DNA of 64,000 bases from positions 1-64,000 of the forward strand of contig FR889122.1 of NCBI GenBank assembly GCA_000436835.1. Direction: 5' to 3'. How positions within the stretch are numbered: the stretch's first letter is position 1; each line of letters begins with the position of its first letter. This document shows positions 43,294 through 52,783 of the stretch, piece after piece. The notes under the pieces are model-generated. The model searched no databases. It was given only the letters and a program-made list of their open reading frames with translations, and was not told where the DNA came from. This DNA comes from Eubacterium sp. CAG:251. GTDB lineage: Bacteria; Bacillota; Clostridia; Oscillospirales; Acutalibacteraceae. The position numbers were made by a program, and so were the translations under genes.

Positions 43294-44427
43294 ATGGTTG
43301 ATAAAAGAAAATTTAAGGATATTAATGTATCTCTTTTAGGTTTGGGCACTATGCGACTGCCGTGCGAAACCGAGCAAAAAAGAGAATCAAACCGTAATAT
43401 TGATTATGATAAGGCGCAAAGTCTTGTCGATTTAGCATATAAAAACGGAGTGAACTATTTTGATACCGCATATATGTATCATTGTGGTAAAAGCGAAGCA
43501 TTTATAGGTTATGCGTTAAATAAATATCCGAGAGATACATATTTTATTGCCGATAAGCTACCTATTTGGCTGTGTGATACTAAAGAGGATATGAAGCGTG
43601 TGTTTGAGAAACAGCTTGAGCGAACCGGTATGGATTATTTTGATTTTTATCTTCTTCATTCTCTTGATAATGAAAATTTTGAAAAATGCGAAAAATTCTA
43701 CGCTTATGATTTTTTAAAGAAAATGCAAAAAGAGGGTAAGATTAAATATATCGGCTTTTCGTTTCACGGAACGGTTGACGATTTAAGAAATATAGTATCT
43801 GCTCATAAATGGGATTTTGCTCAAATTCAAATGAATTATCTTGATTGGGAAAATCAAAATGCAAAGATGCAATACCAAATACTTGAAGATGCAGGTATTC
43901 CCACAATCGTTATGGAGCCTGTAAGGGGCGGTAAGCTTGCTTTGGTTAATGACGAGATATCGGATATGTTTAAATCTTTAAAGCCTGATAACAGCCCTGC
44001 CTCGTGGGCTATGAGCTTTGTTGCAAGCCATAAAAATATAATCACAATTTTAAGCGGAATGAACAGTGCAGAGCAAATGCTTGATAATCTTTCTACTTTA
44101 ACTGATTTTAAGCCGTTTACTGATATTGAATATTCCCTTTGCGAAAAGGCAGCCACAATTATTAACAAAAGCGAGGTTATTTCCTGCACGGGCTGTGACT
44201 ATTGCCAACCTTGCCCAAAGGGTATTAAAATCAGTTCGTTTTTCTCTCTTTATAACAGCGTCGTTTCAGGTGAAATTGACATCAATTCTGGCAGAGATAA
44301 ATATAACTCTTATAAAGTCAATCCGGCAGCCTGCGCTTGGTGCAATAAATGCAAAAATCATTGCCCGCAGTCAATCAGCGTTCCCGATGTATTAGAGGGT
44401 AAGGTAGTCAAACTTTTTATGCAGTGA
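43294..44427 (+). CDS. Aldo/keto reductase with C-terminal 4Fe-4S domain
   Basis: A 377-residue protein. The N-terminal aldo/keto reductase barrel has LGLGTMRLPC (about 13-22), D-T-A-Y-MYHCGKSE with catalytic D and Y, and a K in FIADKLPIW. From about residue 290 a ferredoxin-like tail shows CTGCDYCQPCPKGI and CAWCNKCKNHCP, which should bind two 4Fe-4S clusters. Such fused reductases are common in anaerobes and have largely unknown substrates. ATG 43294 follows GAGGAATATTTG; a TTG one codon earlier is less likely. It is monocistronic. Confidence 0.85.
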   Translation: MVDKRKFKDINVSLLGLGTMRLPCETEQKRESNRNIDYDKAQSLVDLAYKNGVNYFDTAYMYHCGKSEAFIGYALNKYPRDTYFIADKLPIWLCDTKEDMKRVFEKQLERTGMDYFDFYLLHSLDNENFEKCEKFYAYDFLKKMQKEGKIKYIGFSFHGTVDDLRNIVSAHKWDFAQIQMNYLDWENQNAKMQYQILEDAGIPTIVMEPVRGGKLALVNDEISDMFKSLKPDNSPASWAMSFVASHKNIITILSGMNSAEQMLDNLSTLTDFKPFTDIEYSLCEKAATIINKSEVISCTGCDYCQPCPKGIKISSFFSLYNSVVSGEIDINSGRDKYNSYKVNPAACAWCNKCKNHCPQSISVPDVLEGKVVKLFMQ

Positions 44428-44541
44428 ATTGATTATCGTTAAATTCAAAAAGGCTTTATATTGTCAATATCGCAATATGTATTGCTAATGTCTTAATATT
44501 ATGTTAATATTTACTTAATGAATATATTAGGGGAAGTTTGT

Positions 44542-47500
44542 ATGAAAAAGAGGCTGAGCGTTTTACTGTCGATTATAATTGTTTTATCTATATGTGCGCC
44601 GATTACAAGCGTTATGGCAGAAGAAGCAAGAAAGCAAAGTGTATTAAAAACAGGCAAAGAAATTGCCGCACTGTGCAGTGAATATGACAATTACAATGAA
44701 TTAGACAGTACAGATGAACAAACTATCAATACAAGATTGATAGTTAAGTCCGATGATAAAATTGAAGAATATGATGCTATCGACAGTGTTTATGGTTTTG
44801 GTTATGCCTTTTTGCAGTATGCAGATGATGAATCAGCAGAATTTGCGAAAACACAATATGAAAATGCAGGTTATACAGCAGATTATGATAGTGTTATTAC
44901 CACTTCTTCTACCTCTATAGGTTCCAGTGGTAACTGGAGTGATGAATGGGCATACGAAGAAACGGATGCAGTTTCTGCTCTTGATTATTATAAATTAAGG
45001 GCTAAACTCAATATAAATATTGCTGTAGTTGACAGCGGAATCAATTATAACCACGAATTATTTAAAAACAGAATCGAACGCACAAAAGTAGATTTCAGTA
45101 CTGATGCTTCAGGTGACGAAAGGGACACATCAGGTCATGGTACAAAAGTGGCTGGTGCTATCGCTAAAAGTACGCCAAGTAATGTTAAACTATTCGCTTA
45201 TAAAATATTTAACAAAAACTCAAAAGGTACTTCGTCAGAGGCTGTAGCCGCTTTATCATATATCAAGCAATTAAAAAACAAGCCTGATATAATAAATTGT
45301 TCATTTTCAACAGGAAGTCTTGGAACTGTAATAGATGAACTTGTTGATATGGGAGTCACTGTTGTTGCTGCAGCCGGTAATGATGGTAAAGAAGTTTATC
45401 AACAACCTGCAATATTTGATAGTGTTATAACCGTTGCCGCCACAAATCAATATGGCTATGCATGGTCTTCTTCAAGTTATGGTAGTTGTGTGGATATTTC
45501 CGCTCCCGGAGTTGGCGTATATACTGCTAATTTTCCCGGTAATAATACTTATGCACAATTCCCCGGAACCTCTATGGCAACGCCGCTTGTATCAGCAGCC
45601 GCAGCCTATGTCCTGATGGAACACAGAAGCTACACACCCGAACAGGTTAAGCAGGAAATTATTGCAACTGCAACACCATTCAAAAAAAGTTCCTGTTATT
45701 ATGGCCGCTATGGTGCGGGTATCGTAAACTTTTCAAATATCATAAACGGCACAAGATGTAAAGATGTTACAGCCAATTATATAAGCGGAGCATACCGAGA
45801 CAATATAAGCGTTGAATTAAAATGTGCAAATTCACTTGTGGATATTTACTACACAACAGACGGCACATTGCCGACAGAAATAAACGGTACAAAATATACT
45901 GCACCTATTGATGTTACGGATTCCACAAGAATTATTGCCGCAGCTTTTGCAAGAGCAGGCTCTCCTTTCCACAGTAAATTCACTTATCTTGATTACTACA
46001 TTTTAGAAGATGGCGAAAGTGAATTTGTAATTAACAACGATGGCATTATTAAAGCATATCTTGGCAATGAAGCAAATATTGTTGTTCCTGATGTAGTAAA
46101 CGGAAAAGAGCCAAGAAAAATAGGTCCGCAAGTATTCAGCAACAGCAATATTGAAACCATCACTTTGCCGGATACAATTGAAAGCATCGGTGATGATGCT
46201 TTCAGCAATACAAATCTGAAATCAGTGACTGCAAACAATCTTTGTTTCTTAAATAAAAAATGTTTCTATAATTGTAATCAGCTTTCCGATATTGATTTAT
46301 CAAAAGTGAAAGAAATAGGCAGTGAGGCTCTTTACGGCTGTAAATCATTACCAAAACAACCTGATTTTTCATCAGTAGATTGGGTTGCTGAAAAAGGATT
46401 AGCAGGAACATATTTTAATATAGTAAATCTTCCTAATTGCACTAAAACAGGTGAAAATGCATTTGACAGTTGCAAAGCTGAAGAAATTATTATGAATAAA
46501 GCAACATCTATTGGTGCTCAGGCATTTTATAACTGCAGTAATTTGAAAACGCTGTATATTCCGAACGCAACAGGACTTGCCAATGATAATTTTAATGGTT
46601 GTACTAATATAAAGTTAATTTTTGCACCTAAAATAAAATCTTTAAGACTTTCCATTCCGAGCAACGTGACTATATATGCTTATAGGCTTACAAGTGCAAG
46701 TTTGCCACAAAAATATTTAGAATATAAATATACCATTATAAGCCCTGAATATGAACCTTGGATGAATAATATACCTGAAAAATATCAAAGCTCAATAACA
46801 CATATAATCAGCGATGATATTGCTCAAAGCAAAGGTGCTCAAATCAGAACAAAAGATAATGGCTTGCGATTTGGTTTTGCATTTGATGAAAACAGTATAG
46901 GCTTTGATTTCAAAAAATATGCTGAAAATATTGAATATGGTTTTGTCTACACATACAAATCTCTAAACGGATTAAATGATTTCCAAAAAAATGATTCCTT
47001 GAGAGCAAATGATAGTACTGTCTATACAAAATCTGCAAATAAAAGAAATGTTGAAGGAACTGTTTCAACATATAATGCAGTATTTACCGATATCCCTGCG
47101 GAAAGTGCTGCTGACGGTATATCTGTTCGTTCATACTTTTGTATTGACGGAATGTATTTCTATTCACCTGTTGTAACATACAGCCTTTCGAGTGTGTCAG
47201 ATTATAGCGATAACAGCGAAGCCGACAACGATATTAAATATGACCATATTCACAGCTACGTTAAGAAAAATATCGGTCCATTTTGTGCAACAAAGGGCTA
47301 TACAATGTATGAATGTAACGGTTGCGGAAAAAGTTATATAGTTGATTATATTGAACCTGTAGGTCACAGGTATAAATTCGTTGATGCAAAGAACGGCTTG
47401 TTAAACTATCAATGCCCTTATTGTGATAATAATATTACAAAATCCAAGAGCAAATTGCCTATATTTATTGATTACGTAAATACTAAGGTAGTGCGAGGTA

Positions 47501-47583
47501 ATGACAATATGTATCTTGATTTGAATAATGACGGATATATAAATGCAAAGGACTATGCATTACTTAATAAAATTTCAAATTAA
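44542..47583 (+). CDS. Secreted subtilisin-like protease with LRR repeats and dockerin-like tail
   Basis: A 1013-residue multidomain protein. Order: signal peptide (1-28), S8 peptidase domain (about 140-395) with D (VVDSGIN), H (SGHGT) and S (GTSMATP) all present, a chitobiase-like C-terminal beta domain (about 405-480), BspA-type leucine-rich repeats (about 500-710), an uncharacterised domain (about 735-900), a Cys-rich region with CNGC and CPYC pairs (about 915-965), and a terminal DLNNDGYINAKDYALL, a single Ca2+-binding dockerin-like half. ATG 44542 with GGGGAAG upstream exposes the signal peptide. It probably degrades or binds surface material outside the cell. Monocistronic. Confidence 0.9.
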   Translation: MKKRLSVLLSIIIVLSICAPITSVMAEEARKQSVLKTGKEIAALCSEYDNYNELDSTDEQTINTRLIVKSDDKIEEYDAIDSVYGFGYAFLQYADDESAEFAKTQYENAGYTADYDSVITTSSTSIGSSGNWSDEWAYEETDAVSALDYYKLRAKLNINIAVVDSGINYNHELFKNRIERTKVDFSTDASGDERDTSGHGTKVAGAIAKSTPSNVKLFAYKIFNKNSKGTSSEAVAALSYIKQLKNKPDIINCSFSTGSLGTVIDELVDMGVTVVAAAGNDGKEVYQQPAIFDSVITVAATNQYGYAWSSSSYGSCVDISAPGVGVYTANFPGNNTYAQFPGTSMATPLVSAAAAYVLMEHRSYTPEQVKQEIIATATPFKKSSCYYGRYGAGIVNFSNIINGTRCKDVTANYISGAYRDNISVELKCANSLVDIYYTTDGTLPTEINGTKYTAPIDVTDSTRIIAAAFARAGSPFHSKFTYLDYYILEDGESEFVINNDGIIKAYLGNEANIVVPDVVNGKEPRKIGPQVFSNSNIETITLPDTIESIGDDAFSNTNLKSVTANNLCFLNKKCFYNCNQLSDIDLSKVKEIGSEALYGCKSLPKQPDFSSVDWVAEKGLAGTYFNIVNLPNCTKTGENAFDSCKAEEIIMNKATSIGAQAFYNCSNLKTLYIPNATGLANDNFNGCTNIKLIFAPKIKSLRLSIPSNVTIYAYRLTSASLPQKYLEYKYTIISPEYEPWMNNIPEKYQSSITHIISDDIAQSKGAQIRTKDNGLRFGFAFDENSIGFDFKKYAENIEYGFVYTYKSLNGLNDFQKNDSLRANDSTVYTKSANKRNVEGTVSTYNAVFTDIPAESAADGISVRSYFCIDGMYFYSPVVTYSLSSVSDYSDNSEADNDIKYDHIHSYVKKNIGPFCATKGYTMYECNGCGKSYIVDYIEPVGHRYKFVDAKNGLLNYQCPYCDNNITKSKSKLPIFIDYVNTKVVRGNDNMYLDLNNDGYINAKDYALLNKISN

Positions 47584-47598
47584 AAATAGGCATAACAA

Positions 47599-47626
47599 AA
47601 CCCTCCTGAATCAATCAGGAGGGTTA
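47599..47626. terminator. Bidirectional terminator
   Basis: ACCCTCCTGA, ATCAA loop, TCAGGAGGGT with T-tracts on both sides. It separates the converging protease and pflA genes. Confidence 0.85.
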
Positions 47627-47629
47627 GTT

Positions 47630-48382
47630 TTATTTTTCAATATGAAGTATTTTTTCTGCCTTTTCAACCTCTTCTTTTGTAGGGGGCTTATAGCCTTCGA
47701 GAGGATATTTGATACCGAGGTTTTCCCATTTAAAAATACCTAATGTGTGGTAGGGGAGTATTTCAACCTTTTTAACCGTTTTGAGTGACGAAATAAAGCT
47801 ATAAAGATTATTAAGCTCGTTATCATCATTGGTTAAATTAGGAACGAGAACTCTTCTTATCCACATATCCTTGCCGATATCTGACAAATATTTTGCCATA
47901 TCAAGTATATTTTCATTTGTTCTGCCCGTAAGTTCTTTATGCTTTTCAGTATCTGTTTGCTTTAAATCAAGCATAACAAGGTCAGTATACTTCATAAGCT
48001 CATTGAATTTGGAGAAGAAAGGCTCTTCTCTTGTAAAAGCAGAGCCTGAGGAGTCAAGCGTGGTGTGTACTCCTTTTTCCTTTGCAAGTTTGAAAAATTC
48101 AGTTACAAAATCAATTTGAAGGAGCGGTTCACCGCCGCTTACTGTAATACCGCCGTTTGGCTTTCCGTTTTTTCTCCAATAATTCTTATACTTATATGCC
48201 TTGTTGAATGCATCCTTTGCCGAAACGGTAAATTTCGCATCATCAAAGCTCCAGGTTTCTGGATTATGGCAATATTTGCAACGCATATTGCAACCTTGCA
48301 AAAAGAGTACGTATCTTACACCCGGTCCGTCAACAAGACCAAAAGTTTCAATGCTGTGAATTTTACCGTCCAATTTCAACAA
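47630..48382 (-). CDS. pflA: Pyruvate formate-lyase activating enzyme
   Basis: A 250-residue radical-SAM enzyme that installs the glycyl radical in PflB. It has LQGCNMRCKYCHNP with the CxxxCxxC cluster motif (about 29-38) and GGITVSGGEPLLQ (about 77-89). No ATG is available; two TTG codons at 48382 and 48379 precede the conserved KLDGKIHSIETFG, with AAAGGAT just upstream favouring the second slightly. The gene lies 19 bases downstream of pflB. Confidence 0.93.
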   Translation of the reverse strand: MLKLDGKIHSIETFGLVDGPGVRYVLFLQGCNMRCKYCHNPETWSFDDAKFTVSAKDAFNKAYKYKNYWRKNGKPNGGITVSGGEPLLQIDFVTEFFKLAKEKGVHTTLDSSGSAFTREEPFFSKFNELMKYTDLVMLDLKQTDTEKHKELTGRTNENILDMAKYLSDIGKDMWIRRVLVPNLTNDDNELNNLYSFISSLKTVKKVEILPYHTLGIFKWENLGIKYPLEGYKPPTKEEVEKAEKILHIEK

Positions 48383-48401
48383 ATCCTTTATAAGTTAATA
48401 A

Positions 48402-50654
48402 TTACATTCTGTCGTGGCAGGTTCTTGAAATAACGTCCATCTGCTGTTCCTTAGTAAGGTCAATGAACTTAACAGCATAACCTGATACACGAATTGTGAA
48501 GTTCTGATATTCTTCTTTTTCAGGATGTTCCATAGCATCGATAAGCTTTTCAGTACCGAATACGTTTACGTTAAGGTGATGAGCACCCTGGTCAAAATAA
48601 CCGTCCATAACCTGAACAAGATTGTTAATCTTTTCTTCTTCTGAATGACCGAGAGCACCCGGGTTGATTGTCTGAGTATTTGAAATACCGTCAAGAGCCC
48701 ATTCGTATGGAAGCTTAGCTACAGAGTTAAGAGAAGCAAGAAGACCGCTTTGTTCTGCACCGTATGATGGGTTAGCACCCGGTGAAAGAGGAGCGCCTGC
48801 CTTACGGCCATCCGGCATTGTACCTGTTGCCTTACCGTATACAACGTTTGATGTGATAGTAAGGATAGAGGTTGTCGGCTCTGAATTACGGTATGTGTGA
48901 TGCTTCTTAATCTTGTCAAGGAAAGTCTTGAGAAGCCATACAGCGATTTCGTCAGCTCTGTCATCATCGTTACCGTAACGTGGGAAGTCACCCTCAGTTT
49001 CGTAATCAACAACAACACCGTCTTCGTTTCTTATTGTCTTAACCTTAGCATACTTGATAGCACTGAGAGAGTCAACAACGTGAGAGAAACCTGCAATACC
49101 TGTTGCAAATGTTCTTCTTACATCTGTATCAATAAGTGCCATTTCAGCAGCTTCATAATAGTATTTATCATGCATAAACTGAATGAGGTTAAGTACATTA
49201 ACATAAAGACCTGCGAGCCAATCCATCATTCTGTCATAAGCTTCAATTACTTCGTCATAATCGAGGTATTCTGATGTAATAGGTCTGTACTTAGGACCAA
49301 CCTGCTCAAATGTTTTAGCGTCAACACCGCCGTTGATAGCGTAAAGAAGGCACTTAGCAAGGTTAGCTCTTGCGCCGAAGAACTGCATTTCTTTACCTGT
49401 CTGTGTAGCTGATACGCAGCAGCAAATTGAGTAGTCATCGCCCCATACCGGCTTCATAACGTCATCGTTTTCATACTGAATTGAACTTGTTCTGATAGAA
49501 ATATCAGCAGCATACTTCTTAAATGTGTCAGGAAGTGCTGATGAATAAAGAACTGTAAGGTTTGGTTCAGGTGAAGGACCCATATTTTCAAGAGTATGGA
49601 GAAAACGGAAGTCATTCTTTGTTACCATTGAGCGACCGTCAACGCCGATACCTGCAACCTCAAGTGTAGCCCAAACAGGGTCGCCTGAGAAAAGCTGATT
49701 GTATGATGGGATTCTTGCGAACTTAACCATTCTGAACTTCATTACAAGATGGTCAATAAGTTCCTGAGCCTCTGATTCGGTAAGTTTGCCTGCCTTGAGG
49801 TCTCTTTCAATATAAATGTCAAGGAATGTTGAAATTCTGCCGACACTCATTGCAGCACCGTTTTGAGTCTTAATAGCAGCAAGGTAGCCAAAGTATAACC
49901 ACTGAACAGCTTCTTTAGCGTCCTTAGCAGGCTTAGAAATATCATAGCCGTAGCTTTCAGCCATTTTCTTCATCTGACCGAGTGCTTTGTACTGCATTGT
50001 GATTTCTTCTCTGAGACGAATAACGTCGTCTGTCATTGTACCGTCGCCGCAGTTAGCAAAGTCATGCTTTTTTTCTTCCATAAGGAAGTCAATACCGTAA
50101 AGAGCAACTCTTCTGTAGTCGCCTACGATACGGCCACGTCCGTAAGTATCAGGAAGACCTGTAATAATCTTGTTGTGACGAGCCTTAAGCATTTCAGGAG
50201 TGTAAGCATCAAATACACCCTGGTTATGTGTCTTGCAATATTCTGTGAAAATTTTATGAAGTTCAGGATCCGGCTCGTAACCGTATGTTGAGCAAGCCTG
50301 CTCAGCCATCTTGATACCGCCGAAAGGCATAAATGCTCTCTTAAGAGGCTTGTCTGTCTGTAAACCTACAACCTTTTCAAGGTCCTTGTCAGCTTCGCTG
50401 ATGTAGCCAGGGCCGTAAGAAGTGATACCTGAAACAACTTTAGTTTCCATATCAAGTACGCCGCCCTTAGCACGTTCTTCCTTTTGAAGACCTTGAAGAA
50501 TACCCCAAAGTTTATTTGTTGCATCTGTTGGGCCTGCAAGGAAAGATTCGTCACCGTCATAGACTGTATAGTTCTTCTGGATAAAGTCACGTACATTTAC
50601 TTCTTCTTTCCAGAGAGAGCCTTCAAAGCCTTCCCATTGTTCGAAATCTACCAT
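48402..50654 (-). CDS. pflB: Pyruvate formate-lyase
   Basis: A 750-residue glycyl-radical enzyme that splits pyruvate and CoA to formate and acetyl-CoA. The C-terminal glycyl-radical site is RVSGYAVKF (about 725-733), and the catalytic cysteine pair is in [16 protein letters not shown] (about 405-420). Length matches the family. AAGGAGGAATAATCACT precedes the ATG. With pflA it forms a two-gene fermentation unit. The 310-base upstream region carries several palindromes and two Rex-like half sites. Confidence 0.97.
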   Translation of the reverse strand: MVDFEQWEGFEGSLWKEEVNVRDFIQKNYTVYDGDESFLAGPTDATNKLWGILQGLQKEERAKGGVLDMETKVVSGITSYGPGYISEADKDLEKVVGLQTDKPLKRAFMPFGGIKMAEQACSTYGYEPDPELHKIFTEYCKTHNQGVFDAYTPEMLKARHNKIITGLPDTYGRGRIVGDYRRVALYGIDFLMEEKKHDFANCGDGTMTDDVIRLREEITMQYKALGQMKKMAESYGYDISKPAKDAKEAVQWLYFGYLAAIKTQNGAAMSVGRISTFLDIYIERDLKAGKLTESEAQELIDHLVMKFRMVKFARIPSYNQLFSGDPVWATLEVAGIGVDGRSMVTKNDFRFLHTLENMGPSPEPNLTVLYSSALPDTFKKYAADISIRTSSIQYENDDVMKPVWGDDYSICCCVSATQTGKEMQFFGARANLAKCLLYAINGGVDAKTFEQVGPKYRPITSEYLDYDEVIEAYDRMMDWLAGLYVNVLNLIQFMHDKYYYEAAEMALIDTDVRRTFATGIAGFSHVVDSLSAIKYAKVKTIRNEDGVVVDYETEGDFPRYGNDDDRADEIAVWLLKTFLDKIKKHHTYRNSEPTTSILTITSNVVYGKATGTMPDGRKAGAPLSPGANPSYGAEQSGLLASLNSVAKLPYEWALDGISNTQTINPGALGHSEEEKINNLVQVMDGYFDQGAHHLNVNVFGTEKLIDAMEHPEKEEYQNFTIRVSGYAVKFIDLTKEQQMDVISRTCHDRM

Positions 50655-50757
50655 AGTGATTATTCCTCCTTAAATAGAATAATTTATTAATTAATGGATT
50701 TTTTCTTTTCCGCTATGAATTTTAACACAAATAGAATAATAATAGTAATATAAAATA

Positions 50758-50774
50758 TGATATGTTGCATATCA
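50758..50774. promoter_or_regulatory. Palindromic site upstream of pflB
   Basis: TGATATG-TTG-CATATCA, perfect 7-bp arms. It lies about 105 bases upstream of the pflB start. Binding protein unknown. Confidence 0.45.
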
Positions 50775-50790
50775 CTAATGATATATAGTA

Positions 50791-50806
50791 ACTGACATAT
50801 GTCAGT
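50791..50806. promoter_or_regulatory. 16-bp perfect palindrome upstream of pflB
   Basis: ACTGACATATGTCAGT is self-complementary over 16 bases, the size of a dimeric regulator site. The adjacent LysR-type gene and redox regulators are candidates. Confidence 0.5.
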
Positions 50807-50817
50807 ATTGAACACCT

Positions 50818-50857
50818 TTGTTAAATTTGTATCATTTATTTGTTAAAATTTTATCAT
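50818..50857. promoter_or_regulatory. Two tandem Rex-like boxes upstream of pflB
   Basis: TTGTTAAATTTGTATCAT (from 50818) and TTGTTAAAATTTTATCAT (50840-50857) are direct copies separated by four bases. The second differs at two positions from the clostridial Rex consensus TTGTTAA-N4-TTAACAA. Rex senses NADH/NAD and controls fermentation genes, so pflB is a plausible target (inference). Confidence 0.45.
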
Positions 50858-50940
50858 ATTAATAGCAATTTCTTATAAATATACTAAATAATATATAATT
50901 GTCGATTTAATATTTACAATTTATTAATAATATAAATTGT

Positions 50941-50987
50941 AAAAAAACGGCAATAATACGATTTTTATACCGTATTATTGCCGTTTT
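50941..50987 (-). terminator. Terminator overlapping the LysR gene end
   Basis: A 13-bp perfect stem (CGGCAATAATACG and its complement) with A/T extension. Its upstream arm is the last codons of the LysR-type gene and its downstream arm lies beyond the stop. A T-run follows on the minus strand. Confidence 0.85.
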
Positions 50988-51903
50988 CAAGCTCATATTT
51001 AATTTCAAAAACATTTTCAATAAACAATTTTTCAAAGTCAGTTAATGTGTAATTTTTAGGATAAATCAGAATATCAGAAAAAGATTGCTTGTTATCAATA
51101 CATTTTTTAGTTACAAGCTTATGATTTTCAAGAAGACTTTTCGGAATGGGGGTGGTCCACATATAAGTATTAGGCAGATTTGAAAGAATATCAAATTGGC
51201 TTCCACGTTCTTGAATCAGAATTTTACTTTGAGAATCGTGCGAAGGAGTGTATCTTTTAATTTCTTCTTTTGAAACAAAGGGGATATATTCATCATCGTG
51301 AAGTAACACTGAATATTCCTTTAAATCGTTAAATTGAAGCTTTTGCTTTGTTGCAAGAGGATGATTTTGTGAAAACAGAATTTTATATTTGAAATTCCAA
51401 ATTTCCTGAAATTGCATTTGTTTAGACGTAATCATCTTTTTATATTTTGCTTCAAGCTCTGTTGGAATTCTTATAATTCCGAGATTATAGCCGTTAATCA
51501 TAACGTCGTTTAATACATCTGTGTTATTACATTCTTTGAAAGAGATATTGAGCTTATTGTTTTCGACGGCTTCAATGGTGTTACAAAATGCTACACTGAT
51601 ATATGATGAACGGGGAACAGCCAATTTCACGTTTATTGTTTCCTTATCGTTATTATATAAGAAACGGTTTAAATCATTTGTTTTTTTGATGATTTCTTCG
51701 GCTTTCTCTACAACTTTCTTTCCGCTGTCGGTTAAGATGACACCTTGCGAATTACGTATAAAAAGAGTAATGCCGTATTCTTTTTCAAATTCAATTACAG
51801 TTCGGCTCAAATTTGGTTGGTTCATATAAAGATTTTCAGCCGCCTTTGTTATTGAACCTACTCTTGCAATTTCAACTATGCAACGAAGCTGTTGAATATT
51901 CAT
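50965..51903 (-). CDS. LysR-family transcriptional regulator
   Basis: A 312-residue regulator with the N-terminal winged helix (IQQLRCIVEIARVGSITKAAENLYMNQPNLSRTVIEFEKEYG, split across residues 3-45) and a periplasmic-binding-like effector domain from about 90 to 295. ATG 51903 follows GGCGGTGAATTAT; the upstream ATG at 51918 lacks a ribosome binding site. It stands between pflB and the lysine-pathway genes, each with its own terminator. The effector and targets are unknown. The nearby palindromes at 50758-50806 could be its sites, although LysR boxes are usually T-N11-A. Confidence 0.88.
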   Translation of the reverse strand: MNIQQLRCIVEIARVGSITKAAENLYMNQPNLSRTVIEFEKEYGITLFIRNSQGVILTDSGKKVVEKAEEIIKKTNDLNRFLYNNDKETINVKLAVPRSSYISVAFCNTIEAVENNKLNISFKECNNTDVLNDVMINGYNLGIIRIPTELEAKYKKMITSKQMQFQEIWNFKYKILFSQNHPLATKQKLQFNDLKEYSVLLHDDEYIPFVSKEEIKRYTPSHDSQSKILIQERGSQFDILSNLPNTYMWTTPIPKSLLENHKLVTKKCIDNKQSFSDILIYPKNYTLTDFEKLFIENVFEIKYELENGNNTV

Positions 51904-51959
51904 ATAATTCACCGCCATTTATTTCTCAAAACTTTATTATATATTAAAACATATTTATA

Positions 51960-51998
51960 TAAAAAAAACAAGACAAACCGTAAAAGTTTGCCTTGTTA
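51960..51998 (-). terminator. Rho-independent terminator of asd-dapA-dapB
   Basis: On the minus strand ACAAGGCAAAC, a seven-base loop, GTTTGTCTTGT, then eight T. Confidence 0.85.
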
Positions 51999-52009
51999 AT
52001 GATTTATTG

Positions 52010-52762
52010 TTAATCAATTAATTCTTTCATATCGTAAAGGCCTGCACCCTTGCCATTCATATAAACAGCTGCATTTACAGCGCCTACTGCGAATATTTCC
52101 TTGCTTCTTGCAGAGTGTGACAGAGTAATTATTTCGTCACGGCCTGCAAAAATTATTTCGTGCTCGCCAACTATTGTTCCGCCTCTTACTGCATGAATAC
52201 CGATTTCATTCTTAGTACGTTTTTCACGCTTTGAATGACGGTCGTATTCGTATTTCATAGGCTGTTCGATTTCTTCACACATTGCATCTGCAAGCATAAG
52301 AGCCGTACCGCTCGGTGCGTCAATTTTTTGATTATGATGCTTTTCTACAATCTCAATGTCAAAATCATTGCCGAGAACCTCAACAGCTTTTTTAGCAAGA
52401 TTTGCAAGAAGATTAACACCCATACTCATATTATAAGTAAAGAACACGGGGATTTTTTTTGAAGCATCTGAGATTTGCTTTTTTTGCTCATCACTGTATC
52501 CGGTTGTTGCAATTACAAGCGGTGTAGATGTCTTTTCGGAATAGGAAAGTAAATCGTTAAGAAGCACTGGATTTGAAAAGTCAATAATGGCGTCTGCTTT
52601 TTCCTTGACATCAAAAATTGAAGAGTAAATAGGGAAGTGCCCGTTATCTTCTGTGTTAAGGTCAACACCGGCAACTATGTTGCAATCGTTACGATTTGCT
52701 ACAATGCTTTGAATAACTTTGCCCATTTTACCGTTAGCGCCTGTTATAATTAAATTAGTCAT
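52010..52762 (-). CDS. dapB: 4-Hydroxy-tetrahydrodipicolinate reductase
   Basis: A 250-residue NAD(P)H enzyme of lysine and diaminopimelate synthesis. It has the Rossmann motif GANGKMGKV (8-16) and the catalytic EKHHNQKIDAPSGTAL segment (about 138-153). Dipicolinate for spores also branches here. It is the last gene of asd-dapA-dapB, 22 bases after dapA. Confidence 0.95.
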   Translation of the reverse strand: MTNLIITGANGKMGKVIQSIVANRNDCNIVAGVDLNTEDNGHFPIYSSIFDVKEKADAIIDFSNPVLLNDLLSYSEKTSTPLVIATTGYSDEQKKQISDASKKIPVFFTYNMSMGVNLLANLAKKAVEVLGNDFDIEIVEKHHNQKIDAPSGTALMLADAMCEEIEQPMKYEYDRHSKREKRTKNEIGIHAVRGGTIVGEHEIIFAGRDEIITLSHSARSKEIFAVGAVNAAVYMNGKGAGLYDMKELID

Positions 52763-52783
52763 TTTTTACTTCCTTATTTATGC

